Origin: Phytohabitans sp036906915
Lineage (GTDB): Bacteria > Actinomycetota > Actinomycetes > Mycobacteriales > Micromonosporaceae
Direction of reading: 5' to 3'
DNA length: 64,000 bases
Assembly: GCF_036906915.1 (NCBI RefSeq)
Contig: NZ_JBAKHX010000038.1
Coordinates: 15,653 to 79,652 of the forward strand
In this document: positions 57,283-64,000 of the stretch, in pieces
How the letters are laid out: the number at the start of each line of letters is the position of its first letter
Numbering within the stretch: the stretch's first letter is position 1
The notes under the pieces: generated by a model
Database searches by the model: none
Told to the model about the DNA's origin: nothing
The model's input: the letters and a program-made list of their open reading frames with translations, nothing else
Translations under genes and position numbers: made by a program

Positions 57283-58038
57283 CTACCGGAACGCGAGAGC
57301 GACGTACGCGACGGTGGCCGCCAGCTCGACCGCGGCGCCCAGTACGTCGCCGGTCACGCCGCCGAATCGGCGTACCGCGTGGCGCACGAGCAGCACCGCG
57401 GCGGCGAGCGAGGCGAGCACGGCGACCGGCCCCTGCCACGGGCGGCCCGGCACCGCCGGGATCGCGACGACCGCGACGGCGGCCGTGGCGACCGCGAGCG
57501 TCAGGGGCCCCACCGTGCCGGCGACGAGCGCGCCGAGTCCGTCGGGGCGGGCCGGCGGCACGCCGCGCCGGCAGGCCCACGTGGCGGCCAGCCGGGCGGT
57601 GGCGGTGGCCGCCACGACGGTCGCGAAGACAGGCAACCAGCCGTGGCCGGCGAGCCCGGCCAGCGCGGCGGCCTGGATCAGCAGCACGAGCACCAGCGCG
57701 GCCACGCCGAACGGGCCGACGTCCGGCTTCTTCATGATCTGCAGGGCGGCGTCGCCGGAACGGTACGAGCCGAGGCCGTCGGCGGTGTCCGCGAGCCCGT
57801 CGAGGTGTAACCCGCGGGTCAGCAGCGCGCCGGTGGCGAGCGTCACGCCACCGGCGACGAGCGGCGGCGCGCCCGCGGCGCCCAGGCCGAAGAGCACGGC
57901 GGCGAGCGCGACTCCGAGGGCCCCGCCCACAGCCGGCGCCATCGCCATCGCCACGCCGGCGGCCGCCCGGTCGACCCGGCCGGGCCGCAGCGGGACGACC
58001 GTGAACGTGGTCAGCGCGAGCCGGGCACCGTCACGCAC
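57283..58038 (-). CDS. cobS: Adenosylcobinamide-GDP ribazoletransferase (cobalamin synthase)
   Basis: A 251-residue membrane enzyme joining adenosylcobinamide-GDP to alpha-ribazole (or its phosphate), the last steps of adenosylcobalamin assembly. The Mg-binding motif GLHLDGLADTADGLGSYRSG (split) lies at ~78-97, after the hydrophobic N-terminal helices; about 6-7 hydrophobic helices are visible. RAALTTFTVVPLRPGRVDRA is the standard start. GTG 58038 overlaps the cobU/T stop by 8 bp, so the two are co-translated. Corresponds to Rv2208. Confidence 0.93.
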   Translation of the reverse strand: MRDGARLALTTFTVVPLRPGRVDRAAAGVAMAMAPAVGGALGVALAAVLFGLGAAGAPPLVAGGVTLATGALLTRGLHLDGLADTADGLGSYRSGDAALQIMKKPDVGPFGVAALVLVLLIQAAALAGLAGHGWLPVFATVVAATATARLAATWACRRGVPPARPDGLGALVAGTVGPLTLAVATAAVAVVAIPAVPGRPWQGPVAVLASLAAAVLLVRHAVRRFGGVTGDVLGAAVELAATVAYVALAFR

Positions 58039-59710
58039 TGTCGCTGGCGAGCGTCGGATGCGCCGGCAGTCCAGCGGCCAGCGTCAGGGCCGCGCGCAGC
58101 AGCGGCAGCGCGGCCAGCGCGGTCGCGCCCTCGCCGAGGTCGAGCCGCAGGTCCAGCAGTGGGCTCAGGCCGAGCACGTCGGCGGCGAGCCGTACGGCGG
58201 GGTTGCCGCCGTGATCGGGCAGCAGGCACCAGTGCCGTGCCTGGCCGGCGAGGTCGCGGCTCACCAGCCCGGCGGCCACGCCGACCGGGCCGTCGATCAG
58301 CACCGGCGTGCGGCGTGCGGTCGCGCCGAGCAGCACGCCGGTAGCGATGGCGATGTCGCCGCCGCCCAGCTCGGCGAGCATGTCCTTGGCGCCGCGCGGG
58401 CTGTGCCGGGTGCGGTGCACGGCGTCACGCACGGCGGCGCAGCGCAGCATCCAGGCCGGGTCGTCGACGCGCCCGCCGGGCGCGATCACGCGGCCCAGCA
58501 CGGCCGCTGGCTCGGCGCCGGCGGTGACCGCGAGCACGGCGGCGGCAGCGGCCTCGGTGCCCGCGCCGCAGGCCGCGAGCACGATGACGTCGACGCCGCT
58601 GTCGGCTGCCTGCTCGGCCAGGCGCCATCCTTGCCGGAGGGCGGCCTCCACGGCGTCGGTGGTGAGCGCGGGGCCCAGTTCCATCGGCGCGGCGGTGGGC
58701 GCGTCGACCACCTGAAGGCTCGCGCCGGCCTCGGCTGCGAGGCGCGCGAGCGCGCCTTCGCCGGCACGAGCCAGATCGGCCCGGCGTGTCGACTCACCGG
58801 GCGTGATGCCGGCCGCGGCGCCGCCGTCGTGATCTGCCTGCAATAGGAGTACGCGGACAGAGCCCCACGGCACCGGAGAACCCGTGCCCTGGGTGGCGGC
58901 CGCAAAGGTGACGACCCGTTCCAGAGCGCCGAGCCCGGCACCGGCCACGTCGAGCGTGGCGAGCAGGCCGCTTGCGGACGGGCCGGCGTGCTCGTCGGGC
59001 ATCGGCAGGTCCATGCCGGGCTGGATGACGAGGCCGGTCGCCACCATGGGCAGGGCCATCGTGGGCGCGGTGAGCGCGTCGCCCGGCGCCGGCTCGGCGC
59101 CGTTGGCTGGCGTCTGTCCGACAGCGGGCGCGACCGTCGGCGTCAGTACCTGCGGCAGCGGCTCCTCGCGCGGCTTGGCGACCGTGTTCTTGAGCCACGT
59201 GGGCTGGCCGGCGACGACCAGTATCACGGCGTCGCACGCGGAGGCGACGGCCTGGTTGGCGATGCCGAGGGTGTCAGCGAACGCCCGTCCCAGGTCGGTG
59301 GTCGGCACCAGCGAGAGCCCGACCTCGGAGCTGACGACGATCACCTGGGCCCGGCAGTCGCCGAGCGCCCCGGCGAGGTCGGCGATCGCGGTGGCGGCGT
59401 CGCCCGTCAGCAGGGCGCTGACCCAGCCGCCGAGGTCGTCGACCAGGAGCGCCTCATCCGGGCCGGCGGCGGCGACCAGTTCGGTGAGCCGGGCCGGGTC
59501 GGCACCCGTCTCCTCGGTCGTCCACGCCTCGGGCCGGCGTCGCCGGTGTGTCTCGATCCGCTCGGACCACTCCGGATCGTCGTCACCCAGCGCGCTGGTC
59601 GCGACATAACGAACATTTGCCTCGTCGGCGACCAGCGACTCGGCGAACTCCGACTTGCCGGACCGGATCCCACCGAGCACGAGGACGGTACGCCACCCCT
59701 CAACGGACAT
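58031..59710 (-). CDS. cobUT: CobU-CobT fusion (cobinamide kinase/guanylyltransferase plus NaMN:DMB phosphoribosyltransferase)
   Basis: A 559-residue fusion. Residues 1-~180 are CobU: P-loop VLGGIRSGKSEFAESL (13-28), VRYVATSALGDDDPEWSERI (split) and LLVDDLGGWVSALL; it phosphorylates and guanylylates cobinamide. A long Pro/Ala/Thr linker follows (~185-250). Residues ~250-559 are CobT: VVTFAAATQGTG, GTEAAAAAVLAVTAGAEPAA, GGGDIAIATGVLLGATARRT and the C-terminal LDLRLDLGEGATALAALPLL, which hold the phosphoribosyltransferase fold. It activates the lower-ligand base for CobS. ATG 59710 is leaderless (TAAGGT 7 nt upstream). Separate cobU and cobT genes are usual; M. tuberculosis has cobU elsewhere (recalled). 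Confidence 0.92.
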   Translation of the reverse strand: MSVEGWRTVLVLGGIRSGKSEFAESLVADEANVRYVATSALGDDDPEWSERIETHRRRRPEAWTTEETGADPARLTELVAAAGPDEALLVDDLGGWVSALLTGDAATAIADLAGALGDCRAQVIVVSSEVGLSLVPTTDLGRAFADTLGIANQAVASACDAVILVVAGQPTWLKNTVAKPREEPLPQVLTPTVAPAVGQTPANGAEPAPGDALTAPTMALPMVATGLVIQPGMDLPMPDEHAGPSASGLLATLDVAGAGLGALERVVTFAAATQGTGSPVPWGSVRVLLLQADHDGGAAAGITPGESTRRADLARAGEGALARLAAEAGASLQVVDAPTAAPMELGPALTTDAVEAALRQGWRLAEQAADSGVDVIVLAACGAGTEAAAAAVLAVTAGAEPAAVLGRVIAPGGRVDDPAWMLRCAAVRDAVHRTRHSPRGAKDMLAELGGGDIAIATGVLLGATARRTPVLIDGPVGVAAGLVSRDLAGQARHWCLLPDHGGNPAVRLAADVLGLSPLLDLRLDLGEGATALAALPLLRAALTLAAGLPAHPTLASDSA

Positions 59711-59717
59711 GCCCCGT

Positions 59718-59723
59718 ACCTTA
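59718..59723 (-). promoter_or_regulatory. -10 box, leaderless start of cobUT
   Basis: TAAGGT on the minus strand, 7 nt before ATG 59710. Confidence 0.6.
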
Positions 59724-59782
59724 AGCGGCTGGCCCCACTACGCTTGCGGGGGTTGCACGCTGGTGTGGTGGGAGGGGCAAGT

Positions 59783-59983
59783 ATGCCGTGGAGCTGGCGG
59801 TACGAGGGCACGGACGGTCAGGCGGTATCTGGTCCTGCCGAGCAGTTCGGTAGCCAGGCCGACGCCGAGTCCTGGATCGGCCAGACCTGGCGTGAGCTGG
59901 CGTCAGCCGGCGTGACGTCGGTGAGCCTGGTGGAAGACGACCGGGTCGAGTACCGGATGAGCCTGCTGCCGGGGGCCGAATGA
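59783..59983 (+). CDS. Small conserved protein (66 residues)
   Basis: ATG 59783 encodes MPWSWRYEGTDGQAVSGPAE and ends VEYRMSLLPGAE. It is a short acidic protein with a possible beta-alpha-beta pattern, matching a small actinobacterial family seen before M50 peptidase genes (recalled). GGGAGGGG lies about 6 nt upstream. The ATGA overlap with the next gene shows coupling. No function is known; a candidate regulator or partner of the adjacent protease is possible. Confidence 0.78.
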   Translation: MPWSWRYEGTDGQAVSGPAEQFGSQADAESWIGQTWRELASAGVTSVSLVEDDRVEYRMSLLPGAE

Positions 59984-60771
59984 GCACTGAGCGCGGCAGA
60001 GACCTGGTCATCGGGGTCCCGAAGGACGCGTTCCGCCCGAGCGGGGTGTTCCTGTGCCTGGTCGCCCTGTTCGTGACCAGTGGGTGGATGGCGTGGGCCG
60101 AGTTCGGCAACGTCCGGCTCGACGTCTTCCTCTTCGTGGTCTCGGGGTGGCTCGTATCACTCTGCCTGCACGAGTACGCGCACGCGATCGTCGCGTTCCG
60201 GGCCGGCGACGTAGGCGTGGCGCACCGGGGTTACCTGAGGCTCAACCCGCTCAAGTACAGCCACCCGCTGCTGTCGATAGTGCTGCCGATCGTGGTGGTG
60301 CTGCTCGGCGGCATCGGCCTGCCCGGTGGCGCGGTGTGGGTCGACCGGCACGAGATCCGGGGGCGGCTGAAGCACAGCCTGGTCAGCCTCGCCGGGCCGG
60401 CGACCAACGTGGTCTTCATGGTGCTGCTGGTCATCCCGTTCGCGGTGGGTGTCGACGTGGCCGCGCACGAGCAGTTCTGGGCGGGGGTAGCGCTGCTGGC
60501 GTTCCTCCAGCTCACCGCGAGCCTGCTCAACATGCTGCCGGTGCCCGGCCTCGACGGCGGCAACATGATCCAGCCGTGGCTGCCCCCGCAGTGGCGGCGC
60601 GGCTACGACCTGATGGCGCCGTACGGGTTCATCCTGCTCTTCGCCCTGCTGTGGCACCCGCGGATCAACGGCTGGTTCTTCGACGCCGTGTACTGGCTGG
60701 GCGACCTGCTAGGCCTGCCGTCGTGGCTGTACGTCATCGGCCTGGATCTGATCCGCTTCTGGCAGGGCTGA
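59980..60771 (+). CDS. M50-like membrane metalloprotease (site-2 protease family)
   Basis: A 263-residue membrane protein with about six hydrophobic helices. The zinc motif is H64-E65-Y-A-H68 in LCLHEYAHAIVAFRAGD, and the third ligand lies in LNMLPVPGLDGGNMIQPWL (Asp in GLDGG). RLNPLKYSHPLLSIVLPIVV (split) and LVSLAGPATNVVFMVLL are the other signature segments. Site-2 proteases cleave within the membrane; physiological substrates here are unknown. Start ATG overlaps the preceding small gene by 4 nt. It ends at a strong hairpin. Confidence 0.9.
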   Translation: MSTERGRDLVIGVPKDAFRPSGVFLCLVALFVTSGWMAWAEFGNVRLDVFLFVVSGWLVSLCLHEYAHAIVAFRAGDVGVAHRGYLRLNPLKYSHPLLSIVLPIVVVLLGGIGLPGGAVWVDRHEIRGRLKHSLVSLAGPATNVVFMVLLVIPFAVGVDVAAHEQFWAGVALLAFLQLTASLLNMLPVPGLDGGNMIQPWLPPQWRRGYDLMAPYGFILLFALLWHPRINGWFFDAVYWLGDLLGLPSWLYVIGLDLIRFWQG

Positions 60772-60777
60772 CCTTGC

Positions 60778-60809
60778 TTGCTGGGGCCGGGTCGGCCCGG
60801 CCCCAGCAA
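60778..60809. terminator. 14-bp hairpin after the M50 gene
   Basis: TTGCTGGGGCCGGG (60778-60791), loop TCGG, CCCGGCCCCAGCAA (60796-60809), a perfect stem between convergent genes. No T tract. Confidence 0.7.
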
Positions 60810-60813
60810 CGAA

Positions 60814-61812
60814 CTACGGGCGCTTGGAAGGGCTCTCGGTCTTGCCCGGGTCGCGCTCGACGATCGGGTCGAGGATCTCGTCGATCGCCTTCAGCAGGCC
60901 CTGGTCGAGCTTGACGCCAGCGGCCTTGACGTTGTCGCGCACCTGCTCGGGGCGGCTGGCGCCGACGATCGCCGACGACACGTTCGGGTTCTGCAGGACC
61001 CAGGCGACCGCGAGCTGGGCCATCGACAGCCCGGCCTGCTCGGCGATCGGCTTCAGACGCTGCACAGTGGACAGCACTTCGTCGCTCATCCAGCGGGCGA
61101 TGAAGCCGGCACCAGACTTGTCGTCGGTGGCGCGGGAGCCGGCGGGCGGCGCCTGGCCCGGCACGTACTTGCCGGAGAGAACGCCCTGTGCGATCGGCGA
61201 CCACACGATCTGGCCCAGACCGAGCTCCTCGCTGGCGGGCACCACCTCGGCCTCGATGACCCGCCACAGCATCGAGTACTGCGGCTGGTTGGAGATCAGC
61301 CGGATCTTCAGCTCCTTGGCGAGCGCGTGCGCCTCGCGGATCTGGCCGGCGGTCCACTCCGATACGCCGATGTAGTGCGCCTTACCGGAGTGCACGACGT
61401 CGGCGAAAGCCTCCATCGTCTCCTCCAGTGGCGTGCTGACGTCGAACCGGTGCGCCTGGTACAGGTCGACGTAGTCGGTCTGCAGTCGCTGAAGCGACCC
61501 GTTGATCGACTCCATGATGTGCTTACGGGACAGGCCGCGGTCGTTCGGACCGGGGCCGGTGGGCCAGTAGACCTTCGTGAAGATCTCCAGGCCCTCCCGG
61601 CGCTCACCGGAGAGGGCGCGGCCGAGCACGGACTCCGCCCGCGTCGCCGCATAGACGTCGGCCGTGTCGAAGGTGGTGATGCCTTCGTCGAGGGCGGCGC
61701 GGACACAGGCGACCGCGGCGTCCTCCTCGACCTGCGAGCCGTGGGTGATCCAGTTGCCGTACGAGATCTCACTGACCATCAGGCCGGATCGGCCAAGGTG
61801 TCGGAACTCCAT
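60814..61812 (-). CDS. Aldo/keto reductase (KCNAB/YghZ-like)
   Basis: A 332-residue TIM-barrel NADPH-dependent oxidoreductase. The catalytic tetrad is visible: Asp in TTFDTADVYAATRAE, the Tyr three residues later, Lys in GLEIFTKVYWPTGPGPND (split) and His in LYQAHRFDVSTPLEETM. NADP-binding residues are seen in VGASRPEQVRDNVKAA. It is most like the potassium-channel beta-subunit/YghZ group of reductases. Substrates are small aldehydes or ketones, unspecified. ATG 61812 is leaderless (TAGGGT 7 nt upstream). Confidence 0.93.
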   Translation of the reverse strand: MEFRHLGRSGLMVSEISYGNWITHGSQVEEDAAVACVRAALDEGITTFDTADVYAATRAESVLGRALSGERREGLEIFTKVYWPTGPGPNDRGLSRKHIMESINGSLQRLQTDYVDLYQAHRFDVSTPLEETMEAFADVVHSGKAHYIGVSEWTAGQIREAHALAKELKIRLISNQPQYSMLWRVIEAEVVPASEELGLGQIVWSPIAQGVLSGKYVPGQAPPAGSRATDDKSGAGFIARWMSDEVLSTVQRLKPIAEQAGLSMAQLAVAWVLQNPNVSSAIVGASRPEQVRDNVKAAGVKLDQGLLKAIDEILDPIVERDPGKTESPSKRP

Positions 61813-61819
61813 GCCTTCG

Positions 61820-61825
61820 ACCCTA
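61820..61825 (-). promoter_or_regulatory. -10 box, leaderless start of aldo/keto reductase
   Basis: TAGGGT on the minus strand, 7 nt before ATG 61812. Confidence 0.6.
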
Positions 61826-61833
61826 TGGCATGG

Positions 61834-64000
61834 CTAGAGCACCGGTTTCGTGTCGGCCAGCAGCCGATCTATCTCGTCCATCACATCCGCGCGGCTCGGA
61901 TGTACGACGTCGATGAGCGCCTCACCCCGGCGGTCGAGCGCGCCCCACTGGCCGGTACCGTTGCCGATGAGGAACGCCACCGGGTGGATCACCACGGCCG
62001 GGTGCACCGGCGGCACGATCATGCGGCCAGCGCGGTCGACCACGCCCTTGCGCCCACCGCCGTCCACGATGGCCAGGCCCTCGTCGGTGAAGCCGTCGAC
62101 GTACCGGCCGTCGGTGAGCGCGGTCACGAATCCGGAGAACCGGGTCGGGAGCACCACACGGCCGGTCTTGTCGACCGCGCCCCAGCCGCCCTTGCGCACC
62201 GCCGCGATGCCCCGACGGAACGGCCGCACGTCGTCGAAGCCGGCCGGAATGATGATGCGGCCGCTCTTGTCGATGGCGATCCACACCGCGGTGCCGTCGC
62301 GGGACACCCAGGCCAGCCCGTCCGAGAACGAGCCCACGCCCAGGTATCCGGCCGACGGTGTGATGAGCAGCTCACCGGTGTCGTTGATGAGCTCCCAGGT
62401 CTGCTGCTCCGGCCTGCGCACCCAGGCCACCCCGTCGCGGAAGGGCTGCACGTCCGCGTACTCGGGCGGCACCACGAACTCGTCGTCGGCCGTGGCGAAG
62501 CCCCACTTCTGCTTGCGGTCGCTGAACTTGGGGGCCGGCGGCCTGCGGATCTGCAGGATCTCGTCGGTGCTGCGGGGGTACGGGCCCCAGCCGTTCTCGG
62601 CGACCTTGTTGAAGACCGCGTCCAGCGCCAACTCAGTGCGCGCGATGAGGTCCGGGTCTTCGACCTTGCGCAGCTCCAGCGCGCGCTCGAAGTGGTTGCA
62701 GGCCTCCATGTACCGGCCCTGGTCGTAGCAGGACCGGCCGGCGTGCTCGTGCATGGTGGCGCGCAGCCGGTCGGGCAGCTCTGACGAGTTGGCCTCGGCG
62801 AAGAGCCGGTCGGCTTCGGCGAAGTCGCCCCGCCACTGCAGCACGTGCGCGAGCCTGGCCTGCGCGATGGCGATCCGCCGTAGCTCGCCGGTGGCCTCGG
62901 CGTGGCTGAGCGCCATCTTGGCGTCGCTGAGCGCCTTGCCGAGGTCGCCGAGGATGCGCGACACCACGGCTCGCAGGCTGAGCAGTCGGGCCCGGGCCCG
63001 GTTGTCGGTGGCGGCCTCCACCTTCTCGGTCAGGCGGTCGCGGATCTCGCGCAGATCGTCGGGGTTCTCCACCAGCTCGCGCAGCGTCTCGTGGTGGAAG
63101 CGCCATTCGTACGACGCGAGCAGGTGCTCCGGGTCCGGCGCCGCCGGCTCGGCGGGCGCCGTGTCCGCGGGCGGCTTGCTCGGCGCGTCGGAGTCTGGGC
63201 GCACCAGCGGGGCGAGCATGGTGGGTGCGCGCAGCGCCGTGGCCGCCCCGGCCGCCGGGCCGGCGGGGGCGGGCAGCACCGTGTCGGGGCTCGCGGCGAC
63301 GCGTGGCTCGGCGTCGGGTGGCGCCGAAGCCGACGTGGGCGGTTCGTCGGTGAGCGGCGGTTCTTCGATCCGCGACAGCCCTTCTGTGAGCGACGACCCC
63401 TCGCCGGTGGTGGCCCCGCTCCCGCCCGTCTCGTCCGGATCCTGCTCGCGTGGCCCGCCGGCCGCCTCGACGCGAGCCGGGTCACCGTCCAGGGCGCGGG
63501 TCGGACCGTCGCCCGCCAACCCTTCGGCGGGCGACCCGGGTGCCGGGCCGCCGGACACCGGCGCGGCCTGTGGCGCGGGGGAGACCGGCATGGCCTGTGG
63601 CGCGGGGGAGACCGGCGTGGCGCTGAACCATCCGTCGGCCCGCGACGGGCCGCGATCCGGCGCTGCGGGCGGCCCTGGCTCCGATCCGGTTTCGAGGTCG
63701 GCACCGCGCAAACGCGCACCAAGGCCGGGCTCGGGTGGACGGGCCGCCTCTCGCGCTCCGGCGGTCTCACGGTCGCGCTCCGGCCGGTCGTCGCCGACCG
63801 GTGCGTCGAGGTCTGGCTCGGCGGGGCGGACGCCGGGGCCGGCCGGCCGTTCGCCCGTCGTCGGGCGGCGGCGCGAGTCAGCTTCCGCGGCAGGACGGAC
63901 GCGGCCCGGCGGCTCCCAGCGCAGCGGACTCGGCGGCTCCAGCGGCGCCTCCGGCGCACGCGCGGCCTCGGCGGCGCGTGCCGCTTCGGCTGGCCGGGCG
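61834..64000 (-). CDS. WG-repeat protein with Pro/Ala-rich N-terminus (3' part)
   Basis: The frame is open to the window edge, so the start is outside; a TTG at 63711 is internal. At least 720 residues are visible. The N-terminal ~270 are low-complexity Pro/Ala/Glu/Arg (SPAPQA repeats). A helical TPR-like region follows (LLASYEWRFHHETLRELVEN, LRRIAIAQARLAHVLQWRGD). The C-terminal ~230 residues hold five to six WG/KWGF beta-repeats of ~40 residues (KWGFATADDEFVVPPEYADV, AIDKSGRIIIPAGFDDVRPF, GAVDKTGRVVLPTRF, GVVDRAGRMIVPP, GALDRRGEALID). WG repeats are structural units with unknown ligands. It is cytoplasmic in the visible part. It ends 21 nt before the aldo/keto reductase start. Confidence 0.85.
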   Translation of the reverse strand, partial: ARPAEAARAAEAARAPEAPLEPPSPLRWEPPGRVRPAAEADSRRRPTTGERPAGPGVRPAEPDLDAPVGDDRPERDRETAGAREAARPPEPGLGARLRGADLETGSEPGPPAAPDRGPSRADGWFSATPVSPAPQAMPVSPAPQAAPVSGGPAPGSPAEGLAGDGPTRALDGDPARVEAAGGPREQDPDETGGSGATTGEGSSLTEGLSRIEEPPLTDEPPTSASAPPDAEPRVAASPDTVLPAPAGPAAGAATALRAPTMLAPLVRPDSDAPSKPPADTAPAEPAAPDPEHLLASYEWRFHHETLRELVENPDDLREIRDRLTEKVEAATDNRARARLLSLRAVVSRILGDLGKALSDAKMALSHAEATGELRRIAIAQARLAHVLQWRGDFAEADRLFAEANSSELPDRLRATMHEHAGRSCYDQGRYMEACNHFERALELRKVEDPDLIARTELALDAVFNKVAENGWGPYPRSTDEILQIRRPPAPKFSDRKQKWGFATADDEFVVPPEYADVQPFRDGVAWVRRPEQQTWELINDTGELLITPSAGYLGVGSFSDGLAWVSRDGTAVWIAIDKSGRIIIPAGFDDVRPFRRGIAAVRKGGWGAVDKTGRVVLPTRFSGFVTALTDGRYVDGFTDEGLAIVDGGGRKGVVDRAGRMIVPPVHPAVVIHPVAFLIGNGTGQWGALDRRGEALIDVVHPSRADVMDEIDRLLADTKPVL

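Overview
The window is high-GC actinobacterial chromosome. The family is most probably Micromonosporaceae (Micromonospora, Phytohabitans, Dactylosporangium or Actinoplanes type). This is inferred from protein content, from frequent GTG starts, and from TANNNT boxes 6-8 nt before many start codons. No transposase, integrase, prophage or CRISPR array was seen. About 55 genes are supported, plus one tRNA and the RNase P RNA.

The core follows the Mycobacterium tuberculosis order Rv2241 to Rv2207 (recalled from memory): E1 dehydrogenase, DUF3052, ahpE, then nif3, zinc-ribbon protein and RNase HI/phosphatase, then panB, glnA2, glnE, glnA, RDD protein, DUF4191, lipA, lipB, TIGR01777 epimerase, sucB, pepA, gcvT, cobS and cobT. 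Lineage-specific blocks are spliced into it.

Layout. 0-4.2 kb: end of a fused thiamine-dependent E1, DUF3052, AhpE, tRNA-Val(TAC), hemerythrin, then a DUF3040/DUF6098 pair abutting the stub of a NarL-type regulator. 4.4-8.1 kb: Tat-type DUF1800/DUF1501 pair joined by a duplicated leader. 8.4-11.2 kb: primase/polymerase-like gene divergent from an HTH regulator and a flavoprotein. 11.2-17.9 kb: nif3, zinc ribbon, RNase HI/CobC, rnpB, SPOR-like protein, histone-H1-like protein, RNB nuclease, F420:NADP reductase. 18-23.5 kb: panB, nadE, membrane protein, glnA2. 23.6-34 kb: WYL regulator, SPW protein, LD-carboxypeptidase, glutamine amidotransferase, glnE, two GT-C-like membrane proteins, PLP decarboxylase. 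34.1-38 kb: glnA behind a GlnR-type operator, RDD protein, FluG-like amidohydrolase, DUF4191. 38.1-41.2 kb: large LuxR/AAA regulator. 41.3-44.5 kb: lipA and lipB separated by a T-box-controlled archaeal-type aspS2. 44.5-48.7 kb: membrane protein and a CooC-like/SCO5389/LLM operon. 48.7-56.3 kb: epimerase, sucB, lpdA, a small conserved protein, pepA, gcvT. 56.3-64 kb: unknown gene, cobS, cobU-cobT fusion, M50 protease, aldo/keto reductase and the 3' part of a WG-repeat protein.

Functional themes are nitrogen assimilation (two glutamine synthetases, their adenylyltransferase, a GlnR-type operator), lipoate synthesis together with lipoate-using enzymes (lipA, lipB, sucB, lpdA, gcvT, E1), and cobalamin lower-ligand assembly (cobU/T, cobS, a CobC-like domain).

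The most unusual signals are: (i) a complete T-box with Asp specifier GAC and acceptor-pairing TGGC ahead of aspS2; (ii) short bridging ORFs that begin at or just after one stop codon and end in an RTGA overlap with the next start codon (before glnE, the RNase HI gene, DUF1501 and the flavoprotein); (iii) two copies of a 23-24 bp palindrome with a 13-nt loop and a compensatory base-pair change, each between convergent genes; (iv) a recurrent leaderless-promoter geometry.
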